Part shown: piece by piece, positions 1 through 8,417 of the stretch
Position numbering within the stretch: the first letter of the stretch is position 1
Layout of the letters: each line of letters opens with the position of its first letter
Notes under the pieces: model-generated
Told to the model about the DNA's origin: nothing
Database searches by the model: none
The model's input: the letters and a program-made list of their open reading frames with translations, nothing else
Program-made: the position numbers and the translations under genes
Assembly (NCBI GenBank): GCA_041490445.1
Contig: JBGPTF010000006.1
Span: forward strand, 124,001 to 188,000
Direction: 5' to 3'
Length of the DNA: 64,000 nt
Origin: JBGPTF01 sp041490445
GTDB taxonomy: Bacteria > Acidobacteriota > Terriglobia > Acidiferrales > UBA7541

Positions 1-150
1 CTTTACAGAAATCGCTTTCTGCATGGAATGAGCACGGCGGATGCCGTGAACCAGGCGAGCTTGGAGCTACTGCGCCAGCGTCGAGCAAAGCACCTCAGCA
101 CCCATCCCTTCTATTGGGCGGCCTTCGTCGCCGCCGGTGACTGGCGCTAG
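1..150 (+). CDS. C-terminal end of a CHAT-domain protein (partial)
   Basis: An open frame runs from the first base of the window to a TAG at 148-150 and gives the last 49 residues of a protein whose start lies outside. The tail contains HPFYWAAFVAAGDW, the pattern that usually closes CHAT (caspase HetF-associated with TPRs) domains, where a short helix precedes the final strand. CHAT domains are caspase-like peptidases often fused to TPR repeats. The catalytic His and Cys would lie upstream and cannot be checked. The assignment rests only on this C-terminal signature. Confidence 0.66.
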   Translation, partial: LYRNRFLHGMSTADAVNQASLELLRQRRAKHLSTHPFYWAAFVAAGDWR

Positions 151-345
151 GGGCGCAGGCCGGCGCGAGGATTGCAAGGCACAGCGCTGATGCACGTCGA
201 GGGCGGGGCGGCGGCAGCGGAGTGGGGGGGCGTCCGCGTCAAGCCATTTAAGAACGTAACTGCAGGCAACTTGACGGCGGCGGAGCGACCATCTAGACTG
301 CTGCGAAATCCCCAGACGATTCTGATTTGGAGAGGTGAAACAACC

Positions 346-1422
346 ATGGCACAAGCCGCGCCCCAGCCGTTTGACGAAGCGAAGCTCAATCAATTCATGG
401 AAAAAGCAGTAGGAGAAATCGGGGCGGCGATGAACGCCGCGCTCGTTGTGATCGGCGACAAACTCGGTCTGTACAAAGCCATGGCGGGCGCCGGCCCGAT
501 GACGCCGGAAGAGCTCGCGAAAAAGACGGGCACGTCGGAGCGCTACGTCCGCGAGTGGCTTTGCGCGCAGGCGGCCGGAGGATTCGTCACCTACGACGCG
601 GCGAGCGGGCGGTTCACCCTGCCGCCCGAGCAGGCATTTGCGCTCGCCGCGGAGGACAGCCCCGCATTTTTGCCCGGCGCCTTCCAGATTATTTCTTCCA
701 TGCTGCGCGACGAACCGAAAATTGCGGAGGCGTTCCGCACCGGGGCGGGCGTGGGCTGGCACGACCATTGCGCGGATCTCTTCCAGGGCACGGAGCGGTT
801 TTTCCGGCCAAATTACTCCGCCCATCTGATTGGCGAGTGGATTCCCGCTCTGACCGGCATCGAGGCAAAATTGAAGGCCGGAGGACGCGTTGCCGATGTG
901 GGCTGCGGCCACGGGTCTTCGACGATCCTGATGGCCCGCGCCTATCCGAAGTCCACGTTCACCGGCTTCGATTATCACCGGCCCTCCGTCGAATGGGCGA
1001 GCAAAGCGGCACAGCAAGCGGGCGTTGGCGATCGCGCACAATTCGAGCAGTCGCACGCGCGGGATTTTCCCGGAAAGGATTACACGCTCGTGGCGTTCTT
1101 CGATTGCCTGCACGACATGGGCGATCCGGAAGGCGCCGCGCGGCACGTGCGGGAAGCCCTGGCGCCCGACGGCGCGTGGATGATCGTCGAACCGTTCGCC
1201 AGCGACCGCGTGGAAGAAAATCTGAATCCGATCGGCCGCGTTTTCTACTCAGCGTCCACGATGATCTGCACGCCGGCATCGCGCGCGCAGGAAGTGGGAC
1301 TGGCGCTCGGGGCGCAGGCCGGCGAGGCGCGGCTGACGAAAGTTCTCCGCGCCGCCGGATTCACGCGCGTCCGCCGCGCGGCGCAGACGCCATTCAATTT
1401 GATCCTGGAAGCGCGGCCGTAG
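346..1422 (+). CDS. SAM-dependent class I methyltransferase with N-terminal winged-helix domain
   Basis: A 358-residue protein. The N-terminal ~100 residues resemble the dimerisation/winged-helix domain of small-molecule methyltransferases (LYKAMAGAGPMTPEELA, then TSERYVREWL). The Rossmann-type SAM-binding motif VADVGCGHGSS lies at about residues 182-192, with an acidic loop GFDYH after strand 2. The ATG at 346 was chosen because GAGAGGTGA sits just upstream and the homology starts here; the frame stays open further upstream without a good start. The substrate cannot be predicted. It follows the CHAT gene on the same strand after ~195 bases in which I see no other gene. Confidence 0.82.
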   Translation: MAQAAPQPFDEAKLNQFMEKAVGEIGAAMNAALVVIGDKLGLYKAMAGAGPMTPEELAKKTGTSERYVREWLCAQAAGGFVTYDAASGRFTLPPEQAFALAAEDSPAFLPGAFQIISSMLRDEPKIAEAFRTGAGVGWHDHCADLFQGTERFFRPNYSAHLIGEWIPALTGIEAKLKAGGRVADVGCGHGSSTILMARAYPKSTFTGFDYHRPSVEWASKAAQQAGVGDRAQFEQSHARDFPGKDYTLVAFFDCLHDMGDPEGAARHVREALAPDGAWMIVEPFASDRVEENLNPIGRVFYSASTMICTPASRAQEVGLALGAQAGEARLTKVLRAAGFTRVRRAAQTPFNLILEARP

Positions 1423-1464
1423 GGGACGGTCCCGGAGTTTTCTCAGAGGAGTACGTCGTTCCCA

Positions 1465-1552
1465 GGGGCTTCCCGACAAAAAGCGTCGGGACGCACAAGA
1501 CGCGAAAGCCCCATTCGTTCTGCAGGTTGTATGTCGGAGCTAAAGCTCTGAC
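1465..1552. repeat. Composite inverted repeat (REP-like) between convergent genes
   Basis: Two hairpins lie side by side. The first has an outer stem GGGGCTT (1465-1471) paired with AAGCCCC (1506-1512), enclosing an inner stem CCCGAC (1472-1477) / GTCGGG (1485-1490). The second is GTCGGAGC (1533-1540), loop TAAA, GCTCTGAC (1545-1552), with one mismatch. It sits between the convergent ends of the methyltransferase and the next gene. It could be a REP-type repeat or act as a terminator, although no clear T-run follows. I did not see another copy in this window. Confidence 0.45.
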
Positions 1553-1627
1553 CCCCGGAAGACAGATGGAAGATATTGCGGGACGCAACACCACGGACGC
1601 AGGGCGGCGGGGCTTGCCCGTCTCCGA

Positions 1628-2221
1628 TCAGTTTTTCCGGCGGCTGGAAAAAACATTGCGGAGAAGCTGGTCGGAGGCCGCCTCAAGCTGCAAGTGAAAT
1701 TTCGAAGCGGCGCGGCGCGCTTTTTCGAACATCGAGGGATCGAGCAGCAATCCCACGCGGTCCACGAACGGCCCGCCGACGGCCGCGGCAAGCTTCTTCG
1801 AGGCGGGCGCTCGCGGGACGACGCGCCGGTAGAGATCCAGGTCGCGGCAGAATTCCTGGAATTCCTCCTGCTCCCACTCGAGACCTTCTCCCAGGGCAAC
1901 GAAGAATTCCTTCCAGAAGAGCACAAGCAGATCCTCCTGCTCCGCGGAAGGCGACCGGCGTTTGCGCGCCGTCTGGCGAATGCCAAGCTTCGGAGGCAGG
2001 ATCTTCTCGAGGTGCAGCACCATGGCCAGCAGCGCTTCCCGGCCGATGACCTCGAGGAGTTCGTGGTAGCGCGCGAGGTGCGCGGTCTTGGCTGCCCGGC
2101 CATATTCCCGAGCGTAGTCGTCGAGGAAGGCGGCGACGAGTTGGCCTCGCTCGATAGCTCGGAGGGTTTCTGCGGCCGCCTCGCGGGCACGCACGACGAC
2201 CTGTCTGGGACTGTAAGCCAT
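1628..2221 (-). CDS. Hypothetical protein, predicted all-helical
   Basis: A 197-residue protein starting MAYSPRQVVV; this ATG (complement of 2219-2221) is preferred over an upstream in-frame start because the extension has low-complexity, intergenic-looking content. The sequence is rich in charged and Leu/Ala residues and lacks a signal peptide or clear membrane segment. No motif I can name is present. It is convergent with the methyltransferase gene and divergent from the metalloprotease gene. Confidence 0.55.
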   Translation of the reverse strand: MAYSPRQVVVRAREAAAETLRAIERGQLVAAFLDDYAREYGRAAKTAHLARYHELLEVIGREALLAMVLHLEKILPPKLGIRQTARKRRSPSAEQEDLLVLFWKEFFVALGEGLEWEQEEFQEFCRDLDLYRRVVPRAPASKKLAAAVGGPFVDRVGLLLDPSMFEKARRAASKFHLQLEAASDQLLRNVFSSRRKN

Positions 2222-2511
2222 TGGAAAAGCACTAGCTGTACGCGAATGTTCGTTTTCGCGCAACTGTAAAATCCACAGGAATTTCGGGAAAGAATGGCCG
2301 ATGGGGAAACCTTTCCGCGTGAATTGCGTCATTATCTACCAGAGTGGGGGTGTGTACAGAAGTGGCCCGGTCTCCGTTGTACCGGTCGCCAATCACCAGC
2401 CCGGCTCGAGGAACCTCAGCACACGATTCCCAAATTGACGGATGTCTGCTCGCGCGCTCCGGTCGTATGCCCGGTGCGAGCGCGCCAGCGGGATCCGCAG
2501 AGGAGAAACAG

Positions 2512-5268
2512 ATGACGAAGTGCATGAAGTGGAGCGGGGCCATCCTGGCCGTTCTTGTCGCCCTGCTCGTCGCGGGCGTCCTGGACAGCAGCGTAGCGCA
2601 CGCGCAAGGCGCGCCGCAAACAGTGGTGGTGAAGAAGGAAGCGACGGCTGCGAAGCCCGATGAAGCAAAGAAGCCGGAAGGGCCGAAGCCGAGCGAAGAG
2701 AAATCGTTCGAAGACACCGTCAAGGACATGGAAGCCATCAAAGGCTTGTTCACTTTCTACTGCAAGGCCGATGACGACAAAGTCCTGATGGAAATCCTTC
2801 CCGATCAGCTCGACAAGGTGTTCCTGTTCAGCGGCACCGTGGACCGGGCCACCGGCGAGCGCGGTCTGTATTCCTCGCAGCAGGGGGGCGAATTCCCGTT
2901 CTTTTTCCGCCGGATCAACAAGTCGATCCAGCTCGTCATCAAGAATTCGAATTTTACCGCTCCGCAGGGGACGCCGCAGCAACGGTTCATGGAGCGGTCG
3001 TTTCCGGATTCGATTTTGTCTTCGGCCAAGATTCTTTCGAAGCCGCAACCGGAGCGGAAAAGCGTTCTCGTGGACGTTTCCGAACTCTTCCTTAAGGACT
3101 TGCCGGGGATCGCGCCGGGCCTGAACGTGGTGTATGCACCCACGGTCTACCATTTCGACAAGGGCGAGAGCTTCCTCGGAACCATCAAAGCGTTTTCGGA
3201 GAACGTGCTGGTCGAGCTGACGCTGCATTACGCGACCGACAACCCACGAGCGCCGTCCGTTACGCTGCCGGATGCGCGCAGCGTGCCCATCGTGGTGAAG
3301 TACGACCTCTCGGCGCTGCGGGACACCGGCTACAAACCGCGCGTGGCCGACGATCGCGTCGGCCATTTCATCAACGTGCAGCAGGATTTCGCGTCCGACC
3401 ACCCGAGTTCGCCCTACGTGCGCTACATTCACCGCTGGCAGCTCGAGAAGGCCGACCCGACGGCGAAGCTCTCGCCGCCGAAGCAGCCCATCGTTTTCTG
3501 GATCGAAAACACCGTTCCGGTGGAATACCGGGAATGGATGAAGGAAGGCGTGCTGTTGTGGAACAAGGCGTTCGAGAAGATCGGGCTTCAGGACGCCATC
3601 GTCGTCAAGCAGATGCCGGATAACGCCGACTGGGATCCCGCCGACACCCGTTACAACACGCTCCGATGGTTCGCGGGCACCGACGCAACGTTTGCCATCG
3701 GGCCGTCGCGCGCCAACCCGTTCACCGGCCAGATCTATGACGCGGACATCGGCTTCAGCGAGGGCATATTCCGATTCACCCGCCGCCAAAGCGAAGAAAT
3801 GGTCGAACCGGTGACCACAGCGCAGGCTGCCGAGCAAGAGCCGGTTTGGCTGCCGACCGCCTGGCAACGGAACCCGCGCTTGCTCTGCGATCTCGGCAAC
3901 GGACTGGTGCAACAAGCGGCGTTCACCGTTTCGGTACTCGAAGCCCGGGGCGAGCTGACGCCGGAGGTGGAACAGAAGGTGATGCACGAGTTTGTCGTGG
4001 AAGTGGTGGCCCACGAGGTCGGGCACACGCTCGGATTGCGGCACAACTTCCGCGCCAGCACGCTGCTGAAGCCCGATGAGCTCAACAACGTCGCGAAGAC
4101 GGAAGATATCGGCCAGGTGGCCTCGGTGATGGATTACAACCCCCTGGTCGTCGCGGCAAAAGGAGAAAAGCAGGGCCGCTTTCTGACAGGAAAGGTGGGG
4201 CCGTACGACGACTGGGCCATCGAGTACGCCTACAAGCCGATTGACGGCGACGAGAAGGCGGAGCTCGAAAAAATCGCCTCTCGAGTGGCTGATCCCACCG
4301 TGCCTTATTCGACCGACGAGGATGCGCTCGGCACCGTATCTCCCGCCGCGATGGACCCGCTGGCGAACCAGTTCGACCAGTCGTCCGATCCGCTGGCATT
4401 TTTCCGCAAGCGGGTGCAGATCGACGAAGAACTCTGGAACGCAGAACAGACGAAGCTCGCGCGGCCCGGCGAAGGTTATCAGATTCTGCGCCGGGCGCTG
4501 ACGCGCGGCTTGAACGACTACCGGTACGGCTTGCTCGTCTCGTCGAAATTCATCGGCGGGATCTATACCCACCGGGATCACGTGGGCGATCCCAACGGCC
4601 GGCTGCCGAATGTGGTTGTGCCGGCCGCGAAACAGCGCGAGGCGCTCGACTTCCTTCGTACGTATGCGTTTGGGGAAAAAGCCTTCGCGCTGCCAGCGGG
4701 TTTGCTGAACAAAGCGGCGATTGACCGTGAGCCGGGGCTGGATTTCTTCTCCTATTTCACGGTCCAGCGTCTCGACTATCCGTGGCACGATGCGGTGCTC
4801 GCCACGCAGCGCATTGTTCTGAACCGGCTGTATCATCCGCTTGTCCTCGGTCGCATCGAGGACAACGAGTTGCGATTCGCACCGGGAGAGAAACCATTCA
4901 CGATGGCGGACCTCTTCGGGGGTCTCGATTCGGCAATCTGGTCGGAACTCGACAAGCCGGCGCCGAAGATTTCGAGCCTTCGCCGCAACCTGCAGCGCGA
5001 ACAGCTACGCGATCTCACCCGGCTCGTGCTGCGTCCGCCGGTGCACCTGCCCCCGCTACCTCCGGGTGCAATCGTAATCGCTCCGCCCCCACCGCCGGAC
5101 GACGCGACGACGCTGGCGCGCGCCAGCCTGGTGCATTTGCAGACAAAAATCAGGAAAGCCATTGCCGCCGGGACCATCACGGACCCGACGACGCGGGCCC
5201 ATCTCGAAGAGACGCAAGCGCTGATCTCAGCGACCCTGCAGGCGCAGATGGAGAAACCGGCAGAGTAA
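2512..5268 (+). CDS. Secreted zinc-dependent metalloprotease (DUF5117/DUF4953 type)
   Basis: A 918-residue protein. The ATG at 2512 follows AGGAGAAACAG and begins a signal peptide (hydrophobic AILAVLVALLVAG, cleavage near AHAQ), so the product is exported. A Pro/Lys/Glu-rich linker follows. The zinc-binding motif HEVGHTLGLRH (HExxHxxGxxH) is at residues 501-511 and a Met-turn-like SVMDY lies about 30 residues later, as in metzincin-like proteases of this family. The C-terminus has a Pro-rich stretch then a helical tail. A strong terminator follows directly. Its last ~26 codons recur as a diverged fragment at 10618-10737. Substrate unknown. Confidence 0.85.
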   Translation: MTKCMKWSGAILAVLVALLVAGVLDSSVAHAQGAPQTVVVKKEATAAKPDEAKKPEGPKPSEEKSFEDTVKDMEAIKGLFTFYCKADDDKVLMEILPDQLDKVFLFSGTVDRATGERGLYSSQQGGEFPFFFRRINKSIQLVIKNSNFTAPQGTPQQRFMERSFPDSILSSAKILSKPQPERKSVLVDVSELFLKDLPGIAPGLNVVYAPTVYHFDKGESFLGTIKAFSENVLVELTLHYATDNPRAPSVTLPDARSVPIVVKYDLSALRDTGYKPRVADDRVGHFINVQQDFASDHPSSPYVRYIHRWQLEKADPTAKLSPPKQPIVFWIENTVPVEYREWMKEGVLLWNKAFEKIGLQDAIVVKQMPDNADWDPADTRYNTLRWFAGTDATFAIGPSRANPFTGQIYDADIGFSEGIFRFTRRQSEEMVEPVTTAQAAEQEPVWLPTAWQRNPRLLCDLGNGLVQQAAFTVSVLEARGELTPEVEQKVMHEFVVEVVAHEVGHTLGLRHNFRASTLLKPDELNNVAKTEDIGQVASVMDYNPLVVAAKGEKQGRFLTGKVGPYDDWAIEYAYKPIDGDEKAELEKIASRVADPTVPYSTDEDALGTVSPAAMDPLANQFDQSSDPLAFFRKRVQIDEELWNAEQTKLARPGEGYQILRRALTRGLNDYRYGLLVSSKFIGGIYTHRDHVGDPNGRLPNVVVPAAKQREALDFLRTYAFGEKAFALPAGLLNKAAIDREPGLDFFSYFTVQRLDYPWHDAVLATQRIVLNRLYHPLVLGRIEDNELRFAPGEKPFTMADLFGGLDSAIWSELDKPAPKISSLRRNLQREQLRDLTRLVLRPPVHLPPLPPGAIVIAPPPPPDDATTLARASLVHLQTKIRKAIAAGTITDPTTRAHLEETQALISATLQAQMEKPAE

Positions 5269-5296
5269 CCGGACCGATCCAACCAGAATACAAAGT

Positions 5297-5328
5297 GGCC
5301 CGGCGGTGTCTCGCCGGGCCCCTTTTTT
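5297..5328 (+). terminator. Rho-independent terminator of the metalloprotease gene
   Basis: A perfect 9-bp stem GGCCCGGCG / CGCCGGGCC with a 6-base loop is followed by CC and six T. It begins 28 bases after the metalloprotease stop codon. A nearly identical copy is found at 10765-10797. Confidence 0.9.
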
Positions 5329-5359
5329 GTCTCGCACGGATTCGAGTTTCTGCCGCGGC

Positions 5360-5412
5360 TTAGTGCACCGGCACTGCGTTCGGGCGGTCTTCGATGCGGG
5401 AGCCGCCTGGCA
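5360..5412 (-). pseudogene. Remnant of the lon 3' end
   Basis: Read on the minus strand, this fragment encodes PGGSRIEDRPNAVPVH and a stop, the same as the last 16 residues of the intact Lon at 10829 except for one Glu to Asp change. It has no upstream coding sequence and cannot be functional. It is a scar of whatever event placed the island between the metalloprotease gene and lon. Confidence 0.85.
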
Positions 5413-5563
5413 TCCAGGGGTCAGTGACGCAGACAGCTTCCCCTTACGGCTACGTAAGTTTCTGCAGATCGTAAAGGTAAAAGTCAGGCCTCTCTGCAGC
5501 TAAAGGTTGGAGAAGGCTTGAGGTTAGCACGCTCCGGGCGTGGCTCTTCACGTTGGATGATCT

Positions 5564-6217
5564 TCAGATCAGTCCGCGACGAATAGCGTGGATTACAGTC
5601 TCTAGGCGGTTCCGTGTCTTCAGCTTTTGATTGGCGTGGTGGACGTGGTTGCGCAAAGTGCGCGGCGTAATTCTGAGTATCCGCGCAGCCTCAGCCGGTG
5701 TCTTTCCATCTGCGAGGAGGCGCAGGACGTGCTGTTCTTGCTTGGTCAGGGGCGAAACGGGCGCCGCTCGGCCGGGTTCGTTGGGCAGCTTTACGAGCTG
5801 TTTGGCAGTCTCCAGAACTGCTTGCGTTAACTCCTCGTTCTTTTTTCGCTCCGTGATATCGCGGGCCAGGTGCACGAGTAGGCGTCGCTTTGTTCGGCTG
5901 TCCTGAAACACCAAAATGGAGATGTTCACCCAGATCCGTTGGCCTCCTCGTCCCTTGACCTCGAGATCGTAGTTGGGAATTTCCCGGTGGGCAGCGGTGC
6001 ATTCGATTACTGAGCAGCCGTGGCTACAAACGGGAGCGCCCAGAGAGCCGCGGCCCTGCAGCAGCTCAGCGCACGGTTTGTGAAGCACTTCAGGGAAAGG
6101 ATAACCGAAGAGCCGCTCCGCGGCGCGGTTCCAGGAGCAGATCAGGCCCTGTTCGTCCACAGCAAAAGCACCGTCCGCAGTGCTATTCAGGAACGTGAAT
6201 AACTCAGTTTCGAGCAT
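5564..6217 (-). CDS. PAS domain-containing LuxR-type transcriptional regulator
   Basis: A 217-residue protein with an N-terminal PAS domain (residues ~5-120, including GLICSWNRAAERLFGYP and a C-terminal DITERKK motif) and a C-terminal LuxR/GerE helix-turn-helix (~150-217, PLTKQEQHVLRLLADGKT through RTLRNHVHHANQKL). Several Cys residues in the PAS loop (KPCAELL, PVCSHGCSVIEC) may allow redox or metal sensing; that is an inference. It is transcribed away from the Rrf2 gene, so a shared 105-base intergenic region may control both. It probably regulates the copper operon next to it. Confidence 0.82.
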   Translation of the reverse strand: MLETELFTFLNSTADGAFAVDEQGLICSWNRAAERLFGYPFPEVLHKPCAELLQGRGSLGAPVCSHGCSVIECTAAHREIPNYDLEVKGRGGQRIWVNISILVFQDSRTKRRLLVHLARDITERKKNEELTQAVLETAKQLVKLPNEPGRAAPVSPLTKQEQHVLRLLADGKTPAEAARILRITPRTLRNHVHHANQKLKTRNRLETVIHAIRRGLI

Positions 6218-6322
6218 GGGCGCCTTTGTGACAATTGTCGCGGGTGCAGAGACAGAGAGACGATTGACGGGAAATCGTGGTGCAGGACAATATGGACTTG
6301 AGGATAAGGAAGTCTTTTAGTC

Positions 6323-6787
6323 ATGTCAAACGCATTGTTTTCTCGGTCTTCTTGCCATGCGATTCGGGCGCTCACCTACCTTGCCATGCAGCCCCTCGGT
6401 AAGCCCACCGGCACGCGCGAGATTTCCGAGCACGAGCACGTCCCCCGCCCTTTCATCCCCAAAGTTCTCTTACCGCTTCGCCGCGCACATTTGGTGCTGT
6501 CTTCCAGAGGGATTCGAGGCGGTTACGAGCTAGCGGTGCCGCCGGAGCAGATTAACCTCTTGGCGATTATGCGCTGCATGGACGGCATGCCCTTGAACGA
6601 TTGCGTGCTGGAGGATCATCCATGTTCCAGCCCGGACGAATGTGCACTCCATCCCTGCTGGGGTATCGTGCGGGAACTGTTGCTCAGTTATTTGGAGCGC
6701 ACCACGCTGGCCGACTTAGTCCGGTTCCGTCAGTCCCGGTCTGGCGAAGAGTTGTCCTGGTCCAACTCCGGCTCTGCGCGGAGTTGA
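6323..6787 (+). CDS. Rrf2-family transcriptional regulator, probable Fe-S sensor
   Basis: A 154-residue protein with the Rrf2 winged helix: YLAMQPLGKPTGTREIS, then PRPFIPKVLLPLRRAHLVLS and the wing GIRGGYEL. Cysteines at 94, 101, 107 and 112 lie in the loop where IscR, NsrR and RsrR bind their cluster (three Cys at ~6-residue spacing), so cluster binding and sensing of NO, redox or iron status is likely from the family. It starts 12 bases upstream of the cupredoxin gene and is probably the operon's first gene and own regulator. AAGGAAG precedes the ATG. Confidence 0.85.
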   Translation: MSNALFSRSSCHAIRALTYLAMQPLGKPTGTREISEHEHVPRPFIPKVLLPLRRAHLVLSSRGIRGGYELAVPPEQINLLAIMRCMDGMPLNDCVLEDHPCSSPDECALHPCWGIVRELLLSYLERTTLADLVRFRQSRSGEELSWSNSGSARS

Positions 6788-6799
6788 GAGGAGATCGAA

Positions 6800-7363
6800 A
6801 TGACCAAAATGAAGAAGGCAGGACTGCTGGGGGCTCTCGTCGTTCTTTCTCTCCCCGCGGGGCGTTTGCGAGCGGGAGACATCGTAGGCGCGCTCACTGT
6901 GCCGAAACCCGACCAGGCAGTGGTGTATATCGAGAAGGCCCCAGGAACATTTCACGGCGGGAACGCCAAGATGGATCAGCACGGCAAAGTTTTCATTCCC
7001 TACGTGCTCCCCGTGGTGCAAGGCACCTCCGTCGAATTCCACAACAGCGACAGCTTGCAACACAACGTGTTCGGGGTGGGCGCCGATAAGTTCAACCTGG
7101 GAACCTACACGCAGGGGATGGCGCGCAGCTACACGTTTAACAAGCTCGGCGAAGTGGCGATCCTTTGCAACGTCCATCCGGAGATGGGGGGATACATTCT
7201 TGTGCTGCAGAACTCTTTCTTCGCGCTGCTGGATGGTGGCGGGAAGTTTCGCATTGCCGATGTTCCGCCGGGCGACTATGTGGTCAAGGCGTGGTACCAG
7301 GGCAAGACCAAGCAGCAAAACGTGAAGGTGCCAGCGAAAGGGAGCGTCACCGTCAGCTTCTAG
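6800..7363 (+). CDS. Secreted type-1 copper cupredoxin (plastocyanin-like)
   Basis: A 187-residue protein. A signal peptide (LLGALVVLSLPAG) points to export. The copper ligands of a mononuclear blue-copper site are visible: His88 in LQHNVFG, then Cys123, His126 and Met129 in CNVHPEM. The C-terminal ~45 residues look like a small beta-sandwich extension (FRIADVPPGDYVVKAWYQG), as in carboxypeptidase-regulatory-like domains. It would act as a periplasmic electron carrier and is the first structural gene of a run of six on this strand. Confidence 0.85.
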   Translation: MTKMKKAGLLGALVVLSLPAGRLRAGDIVGALTVPKPDQAVVYIEKAPGTFHGGNAKMDQHGKVFIPYVLPVVQGTSVEFHNSDSLQHNVFGVGADKFNLGTYTQGMARSYTFNKLGEVAILCNVHPEMGGYILVLQNSFFALLDGGGKFRIADVPPGDYVVKAWYQGKTKQQNVKVPAKGSVTVSF

Positions 7364-7403
7364 TGGTGATTTTCGCACCGAGCGGGTGTGTTCTGGAGGC
7401 AGC

Positions 7404-7925
7404 ATGAAACGGTTGGTCAATTCGAAAAAGGTTTGGGCTGGATTGATTCTAGTGTTGGGCGGATTGGGAGGCTTTCTATTCGCCGCGGTGCACCAAGCGG
7501 CTCCGCGGGAACGCACGTTCACCATCACCGCTCACAAGTATGCCTACGATCCGCCCGTGCTGCGCGTAAATCGAGGCGATCACATACGTCTCCAACTGGT
7601 GGCCAAGGACGTGACGCACGGCTTCTACCTCGAGGGCTATGACGTGGAGGCTAAGATGCGCCCGGAGAACGGCACCTTCTGGGCGCGGAAACCTTCGCAG
7701 GGCGGGGACTACAAAGAGGTCGAAGAAATCAGCTTTGTCGCCAGCCGTCCGGGCAAGTTCCGCTACCGGTGCTCGATCACGTGTGGCTACATGCACCCGT
7801 TCATGCAGGGGGAACTGATCGTTCGTCCAAACTACCTCTACTCCACCTCGGTGGGACTGTTGGTGGGAATGGGGCTTGGCATGCTGTTGCTCCTGCGTTC
7901 TCCATCAAAAGGATTGCAGCCATGA
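7404..7925 (+). CDS. Membrane-anchored CuA-domain protein (cytochrome c oxidase subunit II-like)
   Basis: A 173-residue protein; the ATG at 7404 has GGAGG eight bases upstream. A membrane anchor lies at ~10-30 and a second hydrophobic segment at ~147-165. The binuclear CuA ligand set is complete: His72 (DVTHGF), then Cys123, Cys127, His131 and Met134 in CSITCGYMHPFM. The usual two-helix COX2 hairpin is absent, and no oxidase subunit I is nearby, so the protein is probably a stand-alone electron-transfer module. Its stop codon overlaps the start of the ferritin-like gene. Confidence 0.87.
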   Translation: MKRLVNSKKVWAGLILVLGGLGGFLFAAVHQAAPRERTFTITAHKYAYDPPVLRVNRGDHIRLQLVAKDVTHGFYLEGYDVEAKMRPENGTFWARKPSQGGDYKEVEEISFVASRPGKFRYRCSITCGYMHPFMQGELIVRPNYLYSTSVGLLVGMGLGMLLLLRSPSKGLQP

Positions 7926-8413
7926 GCGCCGTTCCCTCCGATGCTCGCCGCGCCACGCTACTTCGCGCGATCCAGATCGAAGCGCGCAACGCCGGAGTCT
8001 ATGACTCACTGGCCCAGCTGTTTGAGGGCTACGAGGATTCCGTGACAGCCATCTTTCGCGAGATGGCAACCGAAGAGCGCCAGCACGGCGCGGAACTCGA
8101 AAGGCGCTATCGGGAGCGGTTCGGTCCCGTGCCCTCTTCAGCCGCGGAGCCGAAGGAAGTGATCGAGGCACCCGACTTAGAGGACCCCGAGGCGCTAGTC
8201 TTCGACTCGATGACCATCGAGCAAGCTCTCGAGGCGGGCTTGCACGCCGAGCAGATGGCGCGGGAATTCTACAGCCAAGAAGCATCGCGCACATCCGATC
8301 CGGAATTGCAAAAAGTTTACCGGGAACTCGGTGAGTTCGAGGAAACGCACGTGCGTCTACTGAGCGACCGGCTGGCGGAGAAGCGCCGCGCCGGTGGTTC
8401 CATTGTGAGGTAA
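7922..8413 (+). CDS. Ferritin-like / rubrerythrin-like diiron protein
   Basis: A 163-residue helical protein. Paired metal-ligand motifs typical of ferritin-like four-helix bundles appear: Glu in IQIEARNAG and EERQHG in the first half, then LEAGLHAEQMA and EFEETH in the second half. No rubredoxin domain follows, so it is not a classical rubrerythrin. The ATG overlaps the stop codon of the CuA gene (ATGA), which indicates translational coupling. Possible roles are peroxide reduction or iron handling for the Fe-S and copper proteins next to it. Confidence 0.75.
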   Translation: MSAVPSDARRATLLRAIQIEARNAGVYDSLAQLFEGYEDSVTAIFREMATEERQHGAELERRYRERFGPVPSSAAEPKEVIEAPDLEDPEALVFDSMTIEQALEAGLHAEQMAREFYSQEASRTSDPELQKVYRELGEFEETHVRLLSDRLAEKRRAGGSIVR

Positions 8414-8417
8414 GACG

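Larger units (their letters stand above)
5297..5412. repeat. Left copy of island-flanking direct repeat (terminator plus lon tail)
   Basis: These 116 bases match 10766-10881 with only 3 mismatches by my count. Both contain the same terminator followed by the 3' end of lon. Upstream of each copy lies the 3' end of a metalloprotease gene, so the homology extends leftward but is weaker there (about 16 mismatches in 82 bases). Similarity ends abruptly at about 5413. The two copies bracket the copper/iron-sulfur island. Confidence 0.88.

Noticed and set aside
67..1146. 359-codon minus-strand frame at the left end
   Set aside because: It overlaps both the CHAT tail and the methyltransferase, which have recognisable motifs in their own frames.
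2416..4836. Very long open frame (806 codons) on the minus strand opposite the metalloprotease gene
   Set aside because: It has no family motif, lies fully antisense to a gene with a signal peptide and HExxH motif, and long antisense frames are common in GC-rich DNA.
5444..5457. Palindrome TTACGGCTACGTAA just right of the island's left junction
   Set aside because: Five-base arms only; no gene starts close enough to make it a convincing operator, and no second copy marks it as an attachment site.
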